Position numbers and translations under genes: made by a program | The notes under the pieces: model-generated | Told to the model about the DNA's origin: nothing | Databases searched by the model: none | Seen by the model: the letters and a program-made list of their open reading frames with translations, nothing else | Shown here: positions 33,563 through 42,438 of the stretch, one piece after another | Numbering within the stretch: the first letter of the stretch is position 1 | Layout of the letters: each line of letters begins with the position of its first letter | DNA from: CAKSHP01 sp045636325 | GTDB taxonomy: Bacteria > Bacillota > Clostridia > UBA1381 > UMGS1253 | Reading direction: 5' to 3' | Assembly (NCBI GenBank): GCA_045636325.1 | Contig: JAZTXH010000001.1 | Coordinates: forward strand, 124,001 to 188,000 | DNA: 64,000 nucleotides

Positions 33563-33868
33563 TTAATTAATTTCGTTATCGTTTTCTTCTGCTCTGCCCA
33601 AAACGATATTATAACCGCCGTCACCGTAATTAAGGCATCTTGCGACGCGGCTTATGGTGGCAGAAGAAGCACCGGTTTTTGCAGCAATATCGGAATAAAC
33701 CATATTCTGACGAAGCATTTTTGCAACGCTTATTCGCTGACACATTGCGCTAAGCTCGCTTACGGTGCACAAATCGTCAAAAAAAAGACGGCATTCTTCG
33801 GCAGTTTTCAAATTAAGTATACTTTCAAACAAGTCTTTTGTTTCAGGCTTTTTTCCTTTGGCATTCAT
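33563..33868 (-). CDS. YerC/YecD family TrpR-related regulator
   Basis: 101 residues, all-helical, with the TrpR-like helix-turn-helix in QNMVYSDIAAKTGASSATISRVARCLNYG and the family motif TVSELSAMCQRISVAKML. YerC-type proteins are DNA-binding regulators; some control histidine or tryptophan genes, others are of unknown role. The second ATG (33868) is preferred, being 8 nt after AGGAGG, over the first at 33874, 2 nt from it. It is divergent from nadE, which it might regulate; that is only a guess from position. Confidence 0.85.
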   Translation of the reverse strand: MNAKGKKPETKDLFESILNLKTAEECRLFFDDLCTVSELSAMCQRISVAKMLRQNMVYSDIAAKTGASSATISRVARCLNYGDGGYNIVLGRAEENDNEIN

Positions 33869-33969
33869 AAGCATAACCTCCTGTATAATAATATAATAAC
33901 ACTTTAAATCGTGAAAGTAAAGAGTTTTTGAAAATTTAAAATAATAACATGTAAAAATAAAATTCAGGC

Positions 33970-33997
33970 TTGTAAATTATAAGTTATATGGTATAAT
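33970..33997 (+). promoter_or_regulatory. SigA promoter of nadE
   Basis: TTGTAA (33970-33975), 16-bp spacer, TATAAT (33992-33997), 37 bp before the start codon. Confidence 0.6.
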
Positions 33998-34034
33998 ATA
34001 TAAAAACAAAAAATATAAAGCGGAAGTGATATAA

Positions 34035-34766
34035 ATGTTTGATGCGGTAAAGGTAAAGAACGATTGTGTAAAGTGGATAAGAGATTTTTTCGAAAAAAAC
34101 GGCCCCGGTTGTAATGCAGTTTTGGGAATTTCCGGCGGAAAAGACAGCTCGGTTGCGGCGGCGCTTTGCACAGAAGCTTTGGGAAAAGACAGGGTTATAG
34201 GGGTTTTAATGCCCTGCGGTGTTCAGCACGATATAGATATGGCAGAGCTTTTGGTAAACCATCTTGGCATAAAGCATTATGTTATAAATATAAAAGATGC
34301 TCTTGACGGAGTTTTAGGTGCAATGCCAGAAAACCTTGAAGTAAGCAATCAGGCTAAGGTTAATTTGCCGCCGAGAATCAGAATGAGCACAGTTTATGCA
34401 GTGTCACAAAGCTGTAATGGCAGAGTGTGCAATACATGTAATCTTTCGGAGGACTGGGTTGGTTATTCCACACGCTATGGCGATGCGGCGGGTGATTTTT
34501 CTCCTATGTCGAATTTAACTGTTGACGAAGTAAAACAAATTGGAAGAGTTCTGGGCTTGCCTGATGTTTTGGTGGATAAAGTGCCAATTGACGGCCTTTG
34601 CGGAAAAACAGACGAGGAAAATTTAGGCTTTACTTATCAGGAGCTTGATAAGTATATAAGAGAAGGCGTAATTGAGGATGAAGAAAAGAAAAGGCTGATT
34701 GATACAAAGCATAAAAACAATTTGTTTAAATTGCAGCTGATGCCTGCCTTTAAACCGGAGATATAA
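34035..34766 (+). CDS. nadE: NAD+ synthase (ammonia-dependent)
   Basis: 243 residues. The N-type ATP pyrophosphatase P-loop is GISGGKDSSVAAALC (about 35-50). Other family segments are NLSEDWVGYSTRYGDAAGDFSPMSNLTVDEVKQIGRVLGLP and the late GLCGKTDEENLGFTYQELD. It adenylates and amidates nicotinic acid adenine dinucleotide to NAD+. No glutaminase domain is attached, so ammonia is the expected nitrogen donor. It stands alone between its own promoter and a terminator at 34853. Confidence 0.93.
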   Translation: MFDAVKVKNDCVKWIRDFFEKNGPGCNAVLGISGGKDSSVAAALCTEALGKDRVIGVLMPCGVQHDIDMAELLVNHLGIKHYVINIKDALDGVLGAMPENLEVSNQAKVNLPPRIRMSTVYAVSQSCNGRVCNTCNLSEDWVGYSTRYGDAAGDFSPMSNLTVDEVKQIGRVLGLPDVLVDKVPIDGLCGKTDEENLGFTYQELDKYIREGVIEDEEKKRLIDTKHKNNLFKLQLMPAFKPEI

Positions 34767-34852
34767 TGCTTGACAGTGGTATTCGCAGAATGTTGGTTTA
34801 ATCATTAACAACAATTAAATCTAAATAATAATAAAACGGGGAATATAACAAT

Positions 34853-34884
34853 AAAAAAGATTGCTCAGGAGGGCAATCTTTTTT
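34853..34884. terminator. Bidirectional terminator between nadE and the AraC-type gene
   Basis: Perfect AAAAAAGATTGC/GCAATCTTTTTT stem with an 8-nt loop, placed between the two convergent genes. Confidence 0.9.
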
Positions 34885-34901
34885 ATTGCGCAAGAAAAAA
34901 A

Positions 34902-35669
34902 TTAGTTTTTTGTAAATGCACTGGGCGGAACACCGGTGTGTTTTTTAAATGTCTTAGAAAAATGATATATATCGCAGTATCCGAGGTAAGAGGCAATTTC
35001 AGAAATTGAAAAACAAGCACTTATAAGCATTTCTTTTGCACATTGAATTCTGAGCATGTCTCGGTAGTCGGTAATAGTTTTGCCTGTTACTTTTAAAAAT
35101 TTTGTTCTTAAATATGAAAGCGACATTGAGGAATATCCGGCAACATCATTTCCCGAAAAATTTTGTCTGAAATTCTTGTGTATATATTCAATTGCCGCTG
35201 AAATACCAATGTCAGATGAGGTGTGAGCGGCACAATGATTCATAAGCTCAATGTAGAGCTCCAAAAGCATTATGCGGCATTTTGTATGAGATTCAAACGA
35301 ATGATTTTGCCATGTTTGATAAATATTATATATGATTCTTGTTATTTCCGGGGTGCATTTTACTTTAAAAGGAAGCTCTGCGGGGAAATTTTCACAGCTT
35401 TCAAAATCAAACGCAAGCCCTGTTGTTATATAGCAGCAACCTTTTGGGAAAGAAAGTGCATACTCGTCTCCCTTTCTTAAAAGAATCACGTCTCCTTTTT
35501 CGATAAAATGCTTGTTGCCGTTTTTATCCGAGACATAACCCTGACCGGAGGTGAAAAACGTAAAGCCGTCCCATAGGCGTGACGAAGTGCTGAAAGAAAA
35601 ATTTTCGGATTCTTTTTTTGAAACAATAACGATGATTTTACTTATATTAAGTCCTGAAAAGTTATTCAT
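34902..35669 (-). CDS. AraC-family transcriptional regulator
   Basis: 255 residues. The N-terminal 120 residues form a cupin-like sensor domain (FTFFTSGQGYVSDKNG, IEKGDVILLRKGDEYALSFP). The C-terminal 100 residues are the double helix-turn-helix: NFSGNDVAGYSSMSLSYLRTKFLKVTGKTITDYR and FSISEIASYLGYCDIYHFSKTFKKHTGVPPSAF. It is transcribed divergently from the DUF5107/glycosidase pair and is the obvious candidate to control it, probably sensing a sugar. Confidence 0.9.
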   Translation of the reverse strand: MNNFSGLNISKIIVIVSKKESENFSFSTSSRLWDGFTFFTSGQGYVSDKNGNKHFIEKGDVILLRKGDEYALSFPKGCCYITTGLAFDFESCENFPAELPFKVKCTPEITRIIYNIYQTWQNHSFESHTKCRIMLLELYIELMNHCAAHTSSDIGISAAIEYIHKNFRQNFSGNDVAGYSSMSLSYLRTKFLKVTGKTITDYRDMLRIQCAKEMLISACFSISEIASYLGYCDIYHFSKTFKKHTGVPPSAFTKN

Positions 35670-35709
35670 AGTATATCCGCCTTATTATTTGTGAATATGA
35701 GTTTTTTAT

Positions 35710-35793
35710 AACAAGCACAATTACTCGCATTGTGAGTAATTGTGCTTGTTTCAAAAAAGTTTACCTTTTTTTGTGAGTGAGGCAAACTTTTTT
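35710..35793. repeat. Two adjacent strong inverted repeats between divergent genes
   Basis: First, a perfect 17-bp inverted repeat: AACAAGCACAATTACTC (35710-35726) and GAGTAATTGTGCTTGTT (35734-35750) around a 7-nt centre. Second, AAAAAAGTTT and AAACTTTTTT (about 35754-35793) around a 20-nt centre. They look like terminators, yet neither flanking gene ends here. Possible roles are regulator binding, a small RNA, or relics of a deleted gene. Confidence 0.7.
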
Positions 35794-35913
35794 ATAAATG
35801 CTATCACGATTGGATGTTATTAAATATCATGGATATATACCAATTTTATATTATCTTTTTAAAAAAGTCAACTAAAAAAGTTGTTTTATACAAATTTACA
35901 ATATGATTTTACA

Positions 35914-35942
35914 TTTACAGTTTACATGACAGATGTTAAAAT
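35914..35942 (+). promoter_or_regulatory. Candidate SigA promoter of the DUF5107/glycosidase operon
   Basis: TTTACA (35914-35919), 17-bp spacer and TAAAAT (35937-35942), 44 bp before the start codon. Weaker than the housekeeping promoters in the window, as expected for an activated gene. Confidence 0.6.
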
Positions 35943-35986
35943 GAGTTGTGGTAATTTAAAATAAACAACAGAAGGGATATGAGAAT

Positions 35987-37969
35987 ATGATTAAATTTGA
36001 AGATTATATTATGGATTCAGCATCAATGGGAGATTTAAACCCAATGCCTGATATCAAAAATGTAAGCTATATTCACGCAGGATTCGAGGTAACTGAAAAG
36101 CTTACTGATGAAGAGAAAAAGTATTTGGGAAAGGGAATGATAAATACAATTCTTCCATACAAAAATCAGGATGGGTATGACCGCAACAGGAAACCAAGGG
36201 CATTTAAAGTGGCAGTGCTTGAAAATAAATTTTTAAAGGCTGTTTTTCTTCCTGAGCTGGGTGGCAGATTGTGGTCGATTTTTGATAAGGAAAAAAACAA
36301 AGAGCTTTTATATGTTAATCCCGTTTTTCAGCCGGGAAATCTTGGCATACGAAATGCGTGGTTTAGTGGCGGTGTTGAATTTAATGTTGGTATTAAGGGA
36401 CATAATCCTTTAACCTGTTCTCCAATGTGGTGTGCAGTTGATAAAACTGAAAATGGTGAAATATTGAGACTTTATGAGTACGAAAGAATACGCGAAATAG
36501 TTTATTCAATAAGCGCGTACCTTCCCGAAGATTCAAAGGTGCTTTACATAAAGGATAAAATTGAGAACACATCAAACGATACAAAATATATGTATTGGTG
36601 GTCAAATATCGCAGTTCCCGAAACGAAAGGCACAAGGGTTATAGTTCCGGCAGATGATTCCTTTTTAAGCTTTTATAACGAAAACCATTATGTGGTTGAC
36701 AAAGCTTCGATACCGCTTTATGACGGAGTAGATGTAAGCTATCCCGCAAAAATTTCATCTTCAAGAGACTTTTTCTATAAAATTCCTGAAAATGACTATA
36801 AATGGATTGCTTCTGCAGATGAAACCGGTTTTGGATTGTTGCAATGCTCTACGCAAAAGCTGAAAGGAAGAAAGCTTTTTGTATGGGGAATGAGCACAGG
36901 CGGCAGACACTGGAATGAATGGCTTTCTGAAAAAGATTCTGCTTATATTGAAATTCAGGCGGGCTTGGCACACACGCAGCTTGAGCATATTCCTATGGAA
37001 GGAAAAACCTCATGGGAATGGGTAGAGGCATATACAGCACTTGATGAAGATGCGGGCAAACTGCATAATGATTATAGCGAAGCAGTTAAGACTGTTAATG
37101 ATTATATGCTTGAAAGGTTGGGAAATCCCGATAAGCTTGAATTCCCGAGTGAGGATGAGGTAATATCAAGCGAAATTATATACAAAGGGTCTGACTGGGG
37201 AGCAATTGAGGAAATGATACGCGGTGAAAAAATAAGTGCATTTTTAGCTTTTCCCAAACAGGACTCAGAAGAAACGAAATTCTGGTCGGAATATCTTGCA
37301 AACAATAAGTTTTGCCAAACAGATGTATTAGATGTACCTCAAAGCTATGTTACAGGAGAATTCTGGAAAAATGCACTTGAAAATGCACAGGAAAAAACAT
37401 GGGTTACTTTATTGCATGAGGGCGTTGTGAAATATGCTCTTGAGGATATTGATGGTGCAAAACAGGCTTGGGAAAAATCGCTTGAGATGAAAAAATCCCC
37501 GTGGGCATTGCGCAACATAGCGATGCTTTACAAAAATGAATTTAAGGATTTAAAGCAAGCTGAGAAATTTATTCTTGAAGCGTTTGAAATGAAGAAGGAT
37601 TGCTTAACACTTGTAAGAGAAACCGCAGCGTTGCTGATTGATGCCGGCAATGATTTAAAGTGGCTTGAAATTTATAATACGCTTTGCGAAGAATTTAAAA
37701 ATGACGGAAGACTGAAAATCTACTTTGCAATGGCTTTAATAAAGCGCTCGGAATATGACAAGGCACGCGAAATTGTTAACAAAGATTTTATAATGAGTGA
37801 TATAAAAGAGGGCGAGCTTTCAATATCGTATCTGTGGTTCGAACTGTATCGCCGTATTTATGCAAAGGAAATCGGTAAAGAATATGATGAAAATGATAAA
37901 GAGCTCATTAAAGCGGCAGATGAAAAATATCCGCTTCCGGCTGAGCTTGATTTCAGAATGCACGACTAA
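35987..37969 (+). CDS. DUF5107 domain protein with C-terminal TPR-like repeats
   Basis: 660 residues. The first 350 or so match the DUF5107 beta-sandwich pattern, related to galactose-mutarotase folds: FKVAVLENKFLKAVFLPELGGRLWSIFDKEKNKELLYVNPVFQPGN, then NAWFSGGVEFNVGIKGH and MYWWSNIAVPETKGTRV. The C-terminal half is helical with TPR-like units (KYALEDIDGAKQAWEKSLEMKKSPWALRNIAMLYKNEF and DLKQAEKFILEAFEMKKDC). No signal peptide, so cytoplasmic. DUF5107 proteins are usually about 1000 residues and travel with sugar-use genes; this is a short version. The glycosidase gene follows 25 bp downstream. Probably acts in carbohydrate use; its reaction is unknown. Confidence 0.75.
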   Translation: MIKFEDYIMDSASMGDLNPMPDIKNVSYIHAGFEVTEKLTDEEKKYLGKGMINTILPYKNQDGYDRNRKPRAFKVAVLENKFLKAVFLPELGGRLWSIFDKEKNKELLYVNPVFQPGNLGIRNAWFSGGVEFNVGIKGHNPLTCSPMWCAVDKTENGEILRLYEYERIREIVYSISAYLPEDSKVLYIKDKIENTSNDTKYMYWWSNIAVPETKGTRVIVPADDSFLSFYNENHYVVDKASIPLYDGVDVSYPAKISSSRDFFYKIPENDYKWIASADETGFGLLQCSTQKLKGRKLFVWGMSTGGRHWNEWLSEKDSAYIEIQAGLAHTQLEHIPMEGKTSWEWVEAYTALDEDAGKLHNDYSEAVKTVNDYMLERLGNPDKLEFPSEDEVISSEIIYKGSDWGAIEEMIRGEKISAFLAFPKQDSEETKFWSEYLANNKFCQTDVLDVPQSYVTGEFWKNALENAQEKTWVTLLHEGVVKYALEDIDGAKQAWEKSLEMKKSPWALRNIAMLYKNEFKDLKQAEKFILEAFEMKKDCLTLVRETAALLIDAGNDLKWLEIYNTLCEEFKNDGRLKIYFAMALIKRSEYDKAREIVNKDFIMSDIKEGELSISYLWFELYRRIYAKEIGKEYDENDKELIKAADEKYPLPAELDFRMHD

Positions 37970-37994
37970 TCTCACAGAACAGGAGTGATAAAGT

Positions 37995-40022
37995 ATGAAG
38001 ATATTAAATCCGTTTATTCCGGTTACACTGAAAAAAGAGAATTTAGACCATAGAGTAGATGTTATTGGGAGAAGCTATACCTTTGCAGAAGACGGAATGC
38101 TTAAATCAATTATAAGTGATGGTGAAGAGATTTTAAGCGGCCCGATAAGAATTGTTACAGAAGAGGATGGAAAGGAGCCTGTATTTTTCACAGATTATCA
38201 AAACAATGAAAGTGCAAGCTTTGTATACAGTCATTCAGATGAAATGGCTGTAATCTGCGGATGTATGCAAACGCAAAGATTCGTTTATAACATTAAAAGT
38301 ACTGTGGAATTTGATGGAAATATAGATATAGATTTTAAGGTTATGACCCGCGGCAGAACAGTTAAAGAAGAATTCGGACTGTCAAAAATGGAGCCTTTAA
38401 AATACATATTAAATCGCCTATGGCTGGAAATTCCTCTTAAAAAAGAGGTAGTGGCGCACTATCATATGTATCCGAACGGGGATGTTTATAAAAATGGTGT
38501 AAGCATTAAAGCTCCCACAAGAACAACAAGCTCGGGTGATTTTATAAAAGGCGGGTTTGAGCTTCCTTTTAAGCCGATTTTCTGGCTTGGAAACGAAAAA
38601 AGAGGCTTTGGATTTTTTGCTGATGCTGATAAAGGATGGCAATATGAAAACGAAAATAAAGCCATAGAGGTTATAGATTCAGGCAAAGAAGTTGTTTTAA
38701 GAATTCACCTTCTTGATTTTCATCCCAAAGCATGGAATAAGCCTGCTGAAAACGGGGCATATGAATTTTTCCCGTTGGAATTTAAATTTGGATTCCATGC
38801 AACTCCCATTAAGCCGTTTCCCGATAATCCTTATCTTTATAAGGGTCTTCATATTGATTGCGGCATAAAAACTAAAGGAGATTATATTGATTTTCTGGCT
38901 GAGAATAATCGATATGACCGCCTTAAAGAAAAAGGGGTTGATACTCTTTTCCTTCATGAAAAGTGGAACAAATCGCAAAATTGCTTTGATATTTCAGAAT
39001 TTACTCAAAAGCAAATAAAAACAATAACCGAGGAATGTCATAAGCGCAATATAAAGGTTATGGTATACTTCGGCTATGAAATTTCCTCAATAAATTCTGA
39101 TTGGGAAGAGTTAAGTGAAAGCTCTGCCGTTAAAGATGAAAATGGAAATCTGCAGGGCGGATGGTGGCGAGTGCCATATCAGAGGGCATATAAAGTGTGC
39201 TATAAGTCATCTTATGCTGACAAAATGGTAAGCGGTGTTGCAGAGCTTATGGATAATTATAATATAGACGGAATTTATCTTGATACTACTGCGTGTCCGT
39301 GGCTTTGCTGTAATACAAATCATGGCTGTGGTTATTATGATGAAGAAGGCAAGCTTCATGGTACATATCCCGTAAAAGCGATCAGAAGGCTGTTTAAAGG
39401 CTTGTGGAGGGAAGTTAAAAAACGGGGAGGGCTTATTAATATCCATTCCTCAGGAATTCTTAATTTCACAATGCTTGGCTTTATTGATTCAAACTGGGTG
39501 GGCGAAAATCTTCAATCACCGCTGATGAGCGGTAATAAAGAAACTATTGATTTTGAATATTTCCGTGCCGAGTATACAGGAAGAAATATGGGAGTTCCCG
39601 TTGAATATCTCGCTTATGAAAATCGCCCCATATGGACATTTGATGAGGCACTTTCAGGAGCTCTTGTACATGGCATTTTGCCAAGGCCAAATGATATTGA
39701 ATATCCCCTTGAGCTTATGAGTAAGGTGTGGAAAATATTTGATTTATTCCCTATAGGAAAATCGAAATGGAACCCATATTGGTCAAATAATGTTTGCACT
39801 TCTTCAGAGCAAGTAAAGGTTTCTTATTACGAATATGTAAATCTTATGGGCGAAAAGCAGTTTCTTGCTTTTGTTGCTAATATGACAGGGCAGGAAGCTT
39901 GTAATGTAGCTATTGATTTTAAAGAAGATTTCAAGCACTGTTTTGATCTTATGGAAGAAAAAGAGTGTAGTTTCCCGATTTCACTTTCCGGATACGGATA
40001 TAAAATTTTGTATATATCTTAA
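37995..40022 (+). CDS. Putative glycoside hydrolase (GH123/DUF6067-like)
   Basis: 675 residues. The N-terminal 290 residues are beta-rich, ending in IFWLGNEKRGFGFFADADKGW, a phrase characteristic of GH123-like proteins. A TIM-barrel-like domain follows with HKRNIKVMVYFGYEI and NYNIDGIYLDTTACPW (candidate acidic residue), GLINIHSSG and SNWVGENLQS. GH123 enzymes are beta-N-acetylgalactosaminidases, but this family is broad and activity here is unproven. No signal peptide is present, so it would act on an imported oligosaccharide. It is co-transcribed with the DUF5107 gene and ends at a very strong terminator. Confidence 0.65.
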   Translation: MKILNPFIPVTLKKENLDHRVDVIGRSYTFAEDGMLKSIISDGEEILSGPIRIVTEEDGKEPVFFTDYQNNESASFVYSHSDEMAVICGCMQTQRFVYNIKSTVEFDGNIDIDFKVMTRGRTVKEEFGLSKMEPLKYILNRLWLEIPLKKEVVAHYHMYPNGDVYKNGVSIKAPTRTTSSGDFIKGGFELPFKPIFWLGNEKRGFGFFADADKGWQYENENKAIEVIDSGKEVVLRIHLLDFHPKAWNKPAENGAYEFFPLEFKFGFHATPIKPFPDNPYLYKGLHIDCGIKTKGDYIDFLAENNRYDRLKEKGVDTLFLHEKWNKSQNCFDISEFTQKQIKTITEECHKRNIKVMVYFGYEISSINSDWEELSESSAVKDENGNLQGGWWRVPYQRAYKVCYKSSYADKMVSGVAELMDNYNIDGIYLDTTACPWLCCNTNHGCGYYDEEGKLHGTYPVKAIRRLFKGLWREVKKRGGLINIHSSGILNFTMLGFIDSNWVGENLQSPLMSGNKETIDFEYFRAEYTGRNMGVPVEYLAYENRPIWTFDEALSGALVHGILPRPNDIEYPLELMSKVWKIFDLFPIGKSKWNPYWSNNVCTSSEQVKVSYYEYVNLMGEKQFLAFVANMTGQEACNVAIDFKEDFKHCFDLMEEKECSFPISLSGYGYKILYIS

Positions 40023-40033
40023 AAGTATAATAC

Positions 40034-40090
40034 AAAAAAAGATAAGCACCCCAAAGTCGTCAGGCTTTGAAGGGTGCTTATCTTTTTTTT
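40034..40090. terminator. Strong bidirectional terminator
   Basis: AAAAAAAGATAAGCACCC pairs with GGGTGCTTATCTTTTTTTT, with an inner CAAAG/CTTTG extension. It sits between the glycosidase gene and the convergent MATE gene. Confidence 0.93.
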
Positions 40091-41420
40091 ACCAATACTT
40101 ATACTTATTTTTCTTTATTATAATAAATATAATCGAAATCATTACCGCCAGAAGCTCTGACAATATAAGCGAATACCATATTCCGTCAATGCCGAAAACG
40201 GCAGGAAGAATCAAAACTGCCGCAACCTGAAACACAAGGGTTCTTAAAAAAGATATTACAGCAGACGTAAGTCCATCATTAAGCGCAGTAAAAAATCCTG
40301 AAGCAAACATTGCGTATCCCATAAACAAAAATGAAAAGGAATATATAAAAAATCCGTGGCAGGTAAGGGTAAATAATTCATAGTCATAACCAACAAAAAG
40401 TCTTGATAAGGGAAAAGCCAGCGCTTCTGCCAGAATAACCATTCCTGCAGATGCAACGGATATAATTACAAAGCTCCGTTTTAACAGGTTTTTAAGTTCG
40501 TTATGATTTTTTGCGCCAAAGTGATAACCGATAATCGGTGCAGTGCCGATAGAATAACCGATAAAGGTTGATGCAAAAATCATACTTACATACATCAATA
40601 CCCCGTAAGCGGCAACACCGTTTTCGCCTGAGTGGTGCATAAGCTGAAAATTATAAAGCATACTCACCAGTGACATTGAAATATTGCTCATTAATTCAGA
40701 CGAGCCGTTGGTGCAAACTTTTAAAAGCACCTTTATATCAAAGTTTGTTTTGCCAAGCTTTAAAAGACTGTAATTTTGCTTTGAAAAATATATAACGGGA
40801 GTCAGTGCACCAATAGCCTGACTTATAACAGTTGCAAAGGCAGCACCGGGTATGCCAAAGTCAAAAACACCTACCAAAAGTGCATCGAGCACCATATTTG
40901 TGATGCCTGATATAAATGTTGTTTTAAAACCGAGCATTGGCTTTTCTGCTGTTATAAAGAAGCTTTGAAATTCCATTTGAAGCATAAAAAACGGCAAACC
41001 CAAAAGTATAATGCGCCCGTATGTCACGCAATCATCTGTAAGATTTGGCGTTGCACCAAGAAGTATTGTAAGAGGACGTATAAAAATTATGCCAAGGATT
41101 GCAATAACAATCCCCAGTATCACCGATGTATATACAATAAGTGAGAAATAGCTGTTTGCCTTCTTTTTATCTTGCTCACCTAAGGTTTTTGAAACAAGCG
41201 CACTTCCTCCTGCACCAAACATAAAGCCTACTGCGCCAAGCATAATTAAAACCGGCATAATAAAGTTAACTGCCGCAAAGGCAGTTTTTCCTGCAAAGTT
41301 TGATACAAAGTATCCGTCAACAATACTGTAAATGGATGTAAAAATCATCATTGAAATTGATGGTAGAGTAAACTTTATAAGTGTTTTATAAGTAAAATGG
41401 TCTGATAATTTTATATTCAT
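40089..41420 (-). CDS. MATE-family efflux transporter (second copy)
   Basis: 443 residues with about 12 helices and MATE-type wording (FTLPSISMMIFTSIYSIVDGYFVSNFAGKTAFAAVNFIMP, and a second-half repeat). It is only distantly similar to the copy at 24591. It exports a small molecule with Na+ or H+ antiport. It has its own consensus promoter, is a single-gene unit and converges on the glycosidase gene, so it need not belong to the sugar locus. Confidence 0.9.
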   Translation of the reverse strand: MNIKLSDHFTYKTLIKFTLPSISMMIFTSIYSIVDGYFVSNFAGKTAFAAVNFIMPVLIMLGAVGFMFGAGGSALVSKTLGEQDKKKANSYFSLIVYTSVILGIVIAILGIIFIRPLTILLGATPNLTDDCVTYGRIILLGLPFFMLQMEFQSFFITAEKPMLGFKTTFISGITNMVLDALLVGVFDFGIPGAAFATVISQAIGALTPVIYFSKQNYSLLKLGKTNFDIKVLLKVCTNGSSELMSNISMSLVSMLYNFQLMHHSGENGVAAYGVLMYVSMIFASTFIGYSIGTAPIIGYHFGAKNHNELKNLLKRSFVIISVASAGMVILAEALAFPLSRLFVGYDYELFTLTCHGFFIYSFSFLFMGYAMFASGFFTALNDGLTSAVISFLRTLVFQVAAVLILPAVFGIDGIWYSLILSELLAVMISIIFIIIKKNKYKYW

Positions 41421-41452
41421 TTTAATTCTCCTTTAAAAATGCAAGCTTTATA

Positions 41453-41481
41453 ATTATAGTATGTAAAAAATTATTTGTCAA
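41453..41481 (-). promoter_or_regulatory. Consensus SigA promoter of the MATE gene
   Basis: Minus strand TTGACA (41476-41481), 17-bp spacer, TATAAT (41453-41458), 33 bp before the start codon. Confidence 0.85.
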
Positions 41482-41507
41482 TATAGAATTATTAATTGCA
41501 AAAACAC

Positions 41508-41536
41508 TTGAAAAATGAAGATATATGATGTATTAT
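41508..41536 (+). promoter_or_regulatory. Candidate SigA promoter of the HAD hydrolase gene
   Basis: TTGAAA (41508-41513), 17-bp spacer, TATTAT (41531-41536), 39 bp before the start codon. Confidence 0.55.
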
Positions 41537-41575
41537 ATAATATAAGGAGTTAAAGCCATTTTAAGGAGATTTTAT

Positions 41576-42252
41576 ATGATAAAGGTTGTTTTGCTTGATG
41601 TTGACGGCACACTTCTTGATTTTGAAAAGTGTGCTGAGTGGTCAATTGATTGTGCGGCAAAGGATTTAAATATTAATTTGCCCGAAAACACAGTGGAGGT
41701 GTTTCATAAAATCAATGACGGGCTTTGGCTTAAAATTGAAAAAAGGAACTTTCAAGACATGAGCTCAGAAAAGTCCGCTGGAAGTTGATTTTTCAGGCAC
41801 TTGGTCTTGGTTATGACGGACAAGAGTTTGAGGACAGATTTTTTTCATACCTTTCGGAAAGCAGCGAAACCTTTGATGGGGCAGAAGATATAATGAAGTA
41901 CCTTTCAGAAAAATATGAGGTGTGCATTGCAAGTAACGCAATGATGGGCCAACAGATGCGCCGTCTTACAAGTGCAGGCGTGTATAAATATGTAGAAAAA
42001 ATGTTTGTGTCGGAGGTAATTGGTGCGCCGAAACCTGATAGAAAATTTTTTGACGGATGCTTTAGCAGGCTTCCCGGAATAAAAAAAGATGAGGTTATTA
42101 TAATAGGAGATTCACTGAGCGCAGATATAAAGGGCGGGGCAGAATACGGAATAAAAACATGTTGGTTTAATCCTAAGAAAAGCAAGGCTCGGGATGATAT
42201 AAAAATTGATTTTGTGGTAAATTCTTTTGAAGAAATAAAAAATATTTTATAA
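41576..42252 (+). pseudogene. YjjG-like HAD-superfamily hydrolase, single frameshift
   Basis: Two overlapping frames make one HAD phosphatase of about 225 residues. The first (41576-41788) starts MIKVVLLDVDGTLLD with the nucleophile aspartate and runs to KINDGLWLKIEK. The second (41785-42252), read back upstream from its start, gives ELSRHELRKVRWKLIFQALG, the expected continuation of a YjjG-type cap domain. It then carries VCIASNAMM, VIGAPKPDRKFF and IIIGDSLSADIKGG. Continuity is restored by adding one A to the six-A run at 41739-41744. Either a recent single-base loss, a sequencing or assembly error, or slippage. Family function: nucleotide or sugar-phosphate phosphatase. Confidence 0.8.
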
Positions 42253-42328
42253 ATTTTCAAGGCTTAAAAGTCCTATGATATAAGGGAAAATATCAATAAT
42301 CCAAAAAAATTTTTCTAAAAAATTAAAA

Positions 42329-42347
42329 TGTCGCATAAATTGCGACA
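42329..42347. promoter_or_regulatory. Palindrome upstream of the kinase/phosphatase cluster
   Basis: Perfect TGTCGCA/TGCGACA inverted repeat with a 5-nt A/T centre, about 90 bp before the first gene; TATACT further on (about 42367) may be a -10 element. It could be an operator or a stem with A run on the plus strand. It is not an obvious terminator for the plus-strand gene before it, since the T run is on the other strand. Confidence 0.5.
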
Positions 42348-42438
42348 AAAAAAATTTTTATATGTGTTATACTTAAGCCAAGATGAAACAAATAAATCAC
42401 ATCAAGACAAACAAACGATTTTTCGGGAGGTGATACAT

